A stretch of DNA of 33,274 bases from Penium margaritaceum (lineage: Eukaryota; Streptophyta; Zygnematophyceae; Desmidiales; Peniaceae). The translations under genes were made by a program, and so were the position numbers. Shown here one piece after another: positions 28,002-33,274 of this stretch; positions within the stretch are counted from its first letter, which is position 1; each line of letters starts with the position of its first letter. The notes beneath the pieces were generated by a model. That model worked only from the letters and a program-made list of their open reading frames with translations, was not told the origin of the DNA and made no database searches. The DNA is taken from assembly GCA_023375785.1 (NCBI GenBank), contig SZWC01014995.1, forward strand, positions 28,914 to 62,187, in the 5' to 3' direction.

Positions 28002-28014
28002 GTGTGCAGCCTTA

Positions 28015-28022
28015 GTCATCAC
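28015..28022. repeat. Target-site duplication of the hAT-like element, right
   Basis: GTCATCAC, identical to 27201-27208. Element D's 3' untranslated sequence resumes with ACAGACTCCCCC. Confidence 0.88.
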
Positions 28023-28073
28023 ACAGACTCCCCCAGGACACGCAGAAGTGCAGGCAGAGACAAAGAGAGCAAG

Positions 28074-29156
28074 TCACGGACGCACGCCGACTGAACTCAC
28101 AGCCTTCTTAAACGAGTCCCGCTTCAGTGCCTTGGTCAGGAAGTCAGCTAGCTGCCGTGCTGTCTCAACCCACACAATGTTGATGCTGCCGTCGTGCAAC
28201 AACGAATGCACATAGTGATACTCAACATTGATGTGCTTTGTGCGAGTGTGATGCACACCGTCATTGTCTGCAATGGCCATGGCACTCTCACTGTCACAAT
28301 GCAGGGTGATGGATGCGACAGACTGACGCAACTCGGACAACAGACGAAGCAACCACACACTCTCACACGCGCCTGAGCCAAGTGCCACGTACTCAGCCTC
28401 AGCAGTGCTGCATGCAATGCACCCCTGCTTGCCACTGCGCCAGGACACAGCTGTGCCACCGATCAGGAAGATCCAGCATGTGCGACTCTTACCGTCTGGA
28501 CTGCCCGCCCAGTCGCTATCGGTGTAGCCCACTGCAATGACGGACGGCTGGCGGCGGAACATGAGACCTCGCCGAGGGGTCGAGACGACATAGCGCAGCA
28601 CTCGGATCGCGGCCTCGTAGTGGAGGTGACGGGGATCTTGAGAGAATTGGGCCAGGAGGTTGACGGCGAACGCGATGTCTGGACGCGTCGTCGTCGCCAG
28701 GAACATCAGTGACCCGATGATCCGCAGATACGTGGTCACATCAACTGGCTCCCCCACAACAGCTGGGTCGGGACTTTTCAGCTTCACCTGGCCGTCGGGC
28801 GACATGGGTGAGGATGCGCTGGACACGAGGGGCAGGTCCTCGGCGAAGCGAGCTGCTAGGGTTTGCACATAGGTAGCCTGGTGGACGTGTAGGATGCCCT
28901 GAGAGGGATCACGCTCGAGCTCCATGCCCAGGAAGACTTGGGCAGACCCGAGATCCTTCATCTGGTAGGCGGCGTGCAGCAAGTCCTTGACACGCTGGAT
29001 GGTGGCCGTGTTTGGCGATGCAATGAGGAGATCGTCAACGTATACCAGAACTGCGGCAAAGGTCTGACCTCGTGGGCTGAGAAAGAGTGCGGGGCAGCGG
29101 TGCTGCGCTGGAGGCCGCCAAGAAGAAGTGTGCTGCTGATCTCCTGGTTCCAACAC
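28074..29156 (-). pseudogene. Element D RT C-terminal part and RNase H
   Basis: Minus-strand frame of about 360 codons. From about 29095: ALFLSPRGQTFAAVLVYVDD (YVDD intact), YQMKDLGSAQVFLGMELE, YLRIIGSLMFLATTTRPDIAF, then RNase H with YTDSDWAGSPDGKSRTCW, STAEAEYVALGSG, CDSESAMAIADNDGVHHT and ARQLADFLTKAL, ending VSSVGVRP-stop at 28074. The first ~20 residues (MLEPGDQQ...) are out of the RT frame: a frameshift near 29095 separates this from the upstream RT. Catalytic residues are preserved, but no full protein can be made. Confidence 0.87.
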
Positions 29157-29895
29157 CGAGGCGACTGCTTCAGACCATAGAGGGCCTTCCGCAGCCGCTA
29201 GACTCTCCCAGTACCGTCGTCAAACCCTGGGGGCTGCACCATGTAGAGCTCCTCACCCTCTTTGAGCCATGGAGGAATGCATTGCTCACGTCCATCTGAT
29301 GCAGCTCCCACCCATGCTGGGCAACCAGGCTGAAGAGCGCTCGGCTAGTGGAGAACCGACCGACAGGGATATATATCTGGTCGTAATCGACTCCAGGGAC
29401 CTGAGCAAACCCCTTTGCTATGAGGCAGGCCTTGTACTTGTCCAAGGACCCGTCAGGCTTCCACTTGCGCCGAAGGACCCACTTGGCGCCAATGGCCTTT
29501 CGACCTGGAGGGAGATCAATGAGGTCGTACACGTGGTGCTGCCGGATAGCAGCAAGCTCCTCGGCGCAGGCGGCATCCCAATGTGCGGCCTCAGAAGAGG
29601 CTCGAGCCTCGCGTAGGGTGGCTGGGTCCTTCGGGCGTGCTGTGGACCGGACGGAGAGGGCGTGCGCATCACGAGCTCCAGGTGGGATGCGGGCGAGTGC
29701 AACCATGACAGCATGCCGATGCTCGTGATGAAGCATGGCATAGCCCACTGCAGAGCCCGGGTGAAGGTCGGAGATGATGGCCGAGGTGGTCAGGCTGAGA
29801 GCCTTCGTGCCAGTGTCCCCACTCACGACCGAGGGAGTGGAGGAGACACGTGGAACCACAGGGGGTCGAGGCGCCACAGGACGCGGTGCGACGGT
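29157..29895 (-). pseudogene. Element D RT N-terminal part
   Basis: Begins VSSTPSVVSGDTGTKALSL near 29850; HVYDLIDLPPGRKAIGAKWV near 29530; KWKPDGSLDKYKA near 29460; motif A HQMDVSNAFLHGS near 29300. A frameshift near 29265 follows; in the correct frame GRV is followed by TAG (about 29203-29205) in place of the Trp of RVWRLRKALYGLKQSP. The same Trp codon is a stop (TGA) in element C. Confidence 0.83.
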
Positions 29896-30595
29896 CTACA
29901 CTGTCGGCCGAGGTCGGAGGCTGCCGCCTGGGCCACGTGTGTAGCGCGACCGGGCAGGAGATGTCACCGCGTCTGATGGGCCAACGGATTCGGATGGGAC
30001 GTCTGGCGCGGAGGAGCCAGCAGACGCGACTGGGGCTGCTGGTCCGGAGGGGCCAGCAGACGCGACCGGCACTGCTGGCCCGGAGGGGCCAGCAGACGCG
30101 ACTGGGGCCGCTGGCCCGGAGGGGCCATCGGACGCGACCGGCGCTGCAGGCCCAAAGGGGCCAGCGGACGCGACTGGGGCTGCTGGCCCGGAGGGGCCAG
30201 CGGACGCGACCGGCGCTGCTGGCCCGGAGGGGCCAGCGGCCATGGTCGGCGCTGCTGGCCCGGAGGGGCCAGCAGACGTGACTGGGGCTGCTGGCCCGGA
30301 GGGGCCAACGAACGTGACTAGGGCTGTTGGTCCGGAGGGGCCAGTGGACGTAACCGGCGCTGCTGGCCCGGAGGGGCCAGCGGACGCGACTGGGGCTGCT
30401 GGCCCGAAGGGCCAGCGGAGGCAACCGGTGCTACTGGCCCGGAGGGGCCAGCGGACGCGACTAGGGCTGCTGGCCCAGAGGGGCCTTCGGACGCGGTCGG
30501 CGCTGCTGGCCCGGAGGGGCCAGCAGATGCAACCGGCGCTGCTGGCCCGGAGGGGCCAGCGGACGCGACTGGGGCTGCTGGCTCCGAGGGACGGA
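29896..30595 (-). pseudogene. Element D integrase-RT linker, 36-bp minisatellite
   Basis: About 17 units of the GPAAPVASAGPS type between roughly 29990 and 30590. The frame shifts once near 30405 within the array (a unit shortened by one or two bases), and a TAG at 29896-29898 follows the conserved GGSLRPRPTV segment. Confidence 0.83.
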
Positions 30596-31470
30596 GTGTT
30601 GTGTCACCCGGAAGCGACAAGATGGAGGACGGACTCACCACTCCCCCACACGACGGGAGGGACACGGATGAGCCGGAGCGGATGAGGTCGCGGGGAAATA
30701 GGTCCTCAAAGAAGAGGGCATCGCGGGACTCGACGATGTAGTGCCGGGACGGGTCCCAGAACCGCCAGGCCTTAGACTGACGAGACACACCGAGGAAGGT
30801 GCAGGGGCGGCCGCGCGGGGCGAGTTTGTCGCCCTGCTGTGGGGCGGGCAGCCATACAATGGCGACGCAGCCCCAGACACGAGCGGGGCGGAGGTCCGCG
30901 CGCCGACCACACCAATGCTGGTAGGGTGTGGACTGGCGTGGAAGAGGACCGTGGGGAATCCGGTTCCATACCCAGGTCATGTAGGCCATGGCCTCAAAAT
31001 AGAAGCCATCGGACAGACCGGAATCAACGCGCATGGTGCGGACGGCGTCGGCCATGGTGCGGTTCCAGCGCTCGGAGACGCCGTTCTGAGCGGGTGTGTA
31101 GGGCGCAGACGTCTCATGGTGGATGCCGCGGGAGGCGAGAAAGGCCGTGGCCTCGCCCATGTACTCGCCGCCGCGATCAGAGCGAAAGCGGCGAAGAGGA
31201 CGGCCACACTCGCGTTCGGCAAGGACGAGCCAGTCGTGAACGGCCCGAGCGACATCGCTCTTCTGCCGGAGGCAGAAGACCCAGCGGTAGCGGGAATAGT
31301 CGTTGGTGAGGGTGAGGACATAGCGGCCGTGTTCCCCGACGGACGCGGTGGGGAGAGGGCCCATGACGTCCGAGTGGACCAGGTCGAGTGGGGCGGACGC
31401 ACGGGAGGAAGACAAGGGGTACGTGGATCGATGCATCTTCCCCTGAGCGCAATCAATGCACTCAGTGGGG
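30596..31470 (-). pseudogene. Element D integrase catalytic core and C-terminus
   Basis: Minus-strand frame from KMHRSTYPLSSSRASAPLDL (about 31436). All three catalytic positions are present: HSDVMGPLP near 31370, SDRGGEYM near 31170 and NGVSERWNRT near 31065. Then GFYFEAMAYMTWVWNRIPHG and SKAWRFWDPSRHYIVESRD. The zinc-binding N-terminal module is missing: at N31473 the sequence jumps from the CXXC region to the protease-integrase spacer, a loss of roughly 200-250 bp relative to A (about 4934-5180). Confidence 0.87.
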
Positions 31471-31473
31471 CAN

Positions 31474-32038
31474 ACGGACGCAACGACACAGTGCCAACAC
31501 CACGCGAGTGCACAACGTCCATGCTCATGCGGTCAAGGGCAGTCACGGAAAGGAGGCTGAGCTCGAGACCAGGGACGAAGAGAACATCAGTCAGAAAGAC
31601 GTCACCGGCAGGACCACGGAAACGAACCACAGCAACACCACGGACCGGTAACACCTGTCCGGAGCCCGTTCGGACACCGGAGACATCGGCGACAGGGCCA
31701 AGCATACTGAAGGCCTTGCGAGAGGCCATCATGTGATGCGTGGCCCCGGAGTCGATGATCCAGGTCTCAGCAGGGTCCTGGACAGGGGTCGCCAGATCGC
31801 TGACGGCCACACGACAACAAGCAAGGGACGCGGACGCGGTAGAAGGGGGCGCGAAACGAGACTGCCAATCGTCAAGCCACGCAATGTCGTCAAGGAGTGG
31901 GGTGGAAGAGACCACAGAAGACGACGAGAAAGATGAAGAGACGGGACAGGATCGCAGCTCAGACTCAGTCATGCAGGGCTGTGCAGGAGGGCAAGAAGTG
32001 ACGCAACTCGCACTTCCTTGGGGAGGAGGGCGAGGCAA
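31474..32038 (-). pseudogene. Element D protease region
   Basis: Minus-strand frame: LPRPPPQGSASCVTSC near 32035, CMTESELRSC near 31970, LLDDIAWLDDWQSRFAPP near 31890, then the canonical aspartic protease site WIIDSGATHHM (about 31735-31770), SLLSVTALDRMSMD near 31540 and SRGVGTVSLRP, where it is cut by N31473. Active-site Gly is intact, as in B and unlike A and C. Upstream it joins gag in the same frame, apart from a TAG near 32060. Confidence 0.85.
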
Positions 32039-33274
32039 GCCAAGCTGGAGCGCGATGTACTACTCCAGCTGACGCTCACGGGAGGATGACCCGGGAGTGT
32101 AGGCCGAGTACGGAGTCACAGCGCCGGAGCCCCGGTGGTATGAGGACTGGGCCGGCGAAGGAAACGGAAGCGACGATGGCTGGGAGTAGTACTGCTACTG
32201 CGGGGGCGTCTGCAGGACAGGCGAAACTGTCGGAGCGGCCGAGCTGCTCGACGAGGTCAGAGTGTCAGCAGTAGCGACGGCGGCAGAGGCGAGACGGTGC
32301 TCCCGCTAGCGCCGCAGGGTGGCGATGACGCGGGCCTCGTCTGTCGGCAGAGGGCATGTGTACCACCCGTGTCCAGGCCGACCGCAGTTGTGGCAGACCG
32401 CGCCACCACCGCTGGATCCGGTCGACAGCTGCTGCTGCTGCTGTTGCGACGGACCCTTGCCTTTCTTATTCTTGTACTTCTTCTTCGTTTTTTACGTGGA
32501 CGAGGTAGCTGCGGCGGGGGAGGCGACGGCCACGGATGTAACGGCAGGTGAAGCGACGGGGAGGGAGGCACCGGCAGGAGAGGCGACGGTAGGGGATGCA
32601 AGTGCCTCCATGCGATGGAGCTGGGACTCCTGTCGAGCTTCCTCAACACGGAGAAAGAGCTCGTACGCCCAGGGCATGAGGGTGCCCTGGGCCGCCATGG
32701 TGGAGAGGACGTCCTGGGGGTAGTGCACAAAGACGTCTGCGTACGCGCTGGTGGCGCCGCGCTTGATGGTGAGAAGCGCAGACAGAGGGGGCGGAGCGGA
32801 TGTGCCGAGACGTCGAAAGATGTCCTCTGCCCGCTGCCAATAGGCAGTGACCGTCTTGGTCTCCCCCATGTGTAGGGAGTTGAACTCCCGGAGCAGGCGA
32901 CTGATCTCAACGTCGTTGGACAGGCGATGGGGCCTGGTGAGGACATGCCAGGCGGCGGCAGGGTCTGGAGGGACGTCAGTGGTGAAGTCGCCAAGGAAAG
33001 GCTCGAGGGCCAGGCGGGACGCCGGAGGAGCGACTGGGACTAAGGCACGAACGGCGCGACCAGCGTCATACAGCTGGTCGGCCTGGGTGGAGTCATAAGG
33101 GAGGGTGTAGTACATCCAGAGACCCTCACCTTGGGCCCAGATCCGGAAGCTGAGTTCCCAGCTCCGGAACTGCTCGCCGGCCTGAAGCGGCGGCGGCGGC
33201 GTCTCAAAGTCCTTCTGCCTGCGGCCGGCACCCAGAGTGGGGCCAAGGACGGAGGTCACTGTCTGCCGCTGGCG
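32039..33274 (-). pseudogene. Element D gag, N-terminus beyond window
   Basis: The longest gag frame of the A/B/D family here (minus strand, 33259 down to 32492): DFETPPPPLQAGEQFRSWEL, DQLYDAGRAVRALVPVAP, YWQRAEDIFRRLGTSAPP, IKRGATSAYADVFVHYP, then an Ala/Ser/Val-rich tail ending at TAA (32492-32494) where B has a Gly before the Lys-rich stretch. The zinc knuckle CHNCGRPGHGWYTC (32354-32395, CX2CX4HX4C) is intact but downstream of that stop. Further stops replace Gln codons near 32310 and 32198. The conserved MAxSP start is outside the window. Confidence 0.83.

Larger units (their letters stand above)
27209..28014. mobile_element. Non-autonomous hAT-like DNA transposon (806 bp)
   Basis: Perfect 13-bp terminal inverted repeats (TAAGGCTGCACAC, 27209-27221; complement at 28002-28014) bounded by an 8-bp target duplication. 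Eight-bp duplications and short TIRs with an internal GGCTGC are typical of hAT elements. Both ends carry many copies of GATTCGTGAATC-like motifs. The interior (about 27345-27870) includes a G9 run near 27337, one N (27651) and TATATAAGG near 27785. The longest open frames are under 100 codons with no transposase motif, so it would depend on a transposase supplied in trans. It interrupts the 3' untranslated region of element D. Confidence 0.85.
26322..33274 (-). mobile_element. Element D: Ty1/Copia element (A/B family), 5' end beyond window
   Basis: Minus-strand element with 3' LTR (about 26322-27152), purine tract, RNase H/RT/linker/integrase/protease/gag in order, leaving the window inside gag. 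It appears inserted in C's 3' LTR. A hAT-like element is nested in its 3' untranslated region. Proteins match A and B closely. Its LTR is more divergent from A's and B's than those are from each other in the middle (for example 26820-26920). Confidence 0.9.

Noticed and set aside
30741..31736. Plus-strand 331-codon open frame across N31473
   Set aside because: Antisense shadow of D's integrase and protease, joined artificially through the N.
1..33274. Host genes, tRNA or rRNA genes, bacterial operons or phage
   Set aside because: Every substantial coding signal resolves to Copia gag-pol. I saw no cloverleaf, rRNA core motif, ribosome-binding pattern or other conserved gene.

Overview
This window is a eukaryotic repeat cluster. 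I see no host gene, rRNA or tRNA gene, and no bacterial feature. It is built almost entirely from Ty1/Copia LTR retrotransposons nested inside one another, plus one small hAT-like DNA transposon. All three visible primer-binding sites begin TGGTATCAGAGC, the complement of the 3' end of plant-type initiator tRNA-Met. With high GC, abundant CAG/CTG repeats and probable CHG-context decay, this points to a green-lineage host (land plant, charophyte or green alga). The window alone cannot name the species.

Layout. (0) 1-395: decayed LTR of the A/B/D family, minus sense. (1) Element A, minus: 3' LTR 396-1250, gag-pol pseudogene 1358-7326, repeat-rich leader 7327-8604, PBS 8605-8617, and 5' LTR split into 8618-9112 and 18723-18893. 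(2) Element B, plus, 9113-18722: inserted in A's 5' LTR with a perfect 5-bp target duplication (CCAGG); same family as A, gag-pol broken. (3) Element C, plus, 18894 to about 26321: also inserted in A's 5' LTR. It is a different Copia family and the best preserved: one frame of about 1,806 codons interrupted by a single TGA at 24878, plus an early TAG near the probable original start. (4) Element D, minus, about 26322 to the window edge: A/B family, inserted in C's 3' LTR and running off the right end. (5) A non-autonomous hAT-like element, 27209-28014, with 13-bp perfect terminal inverted repeats and an 8-bp target duplication, inside D's 3' untranslated region.

Each retroelement is organised as LTR, tRNA-Met PBS, long CAG-rich leader, gag with a zinc knuckle, aspartic protease, integrase, Pro/Ala/Ser-rich linker, reverse transcriptase, RNase H, purine tract CATGGGGGAG, LTR. 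All copies look inactive. Beyond nonsense and frameshift mutations, catalytic residues are lost in the protease of A and C, the integrase of B and the RT of B.

The most unusual non-coding signals are in the leaders of A and B: paired stem-loops about 80-190 nt from the PBS, arrays of hairpin-forming CAG/CTG units, and a cluster of TGACGTCA palindromes (with CpG-decayed versions) about 55-210 nt before gag. Several single-N positions and one 250-N run are assembly joins with duplicated or missing flanks, and should not be read as biology.
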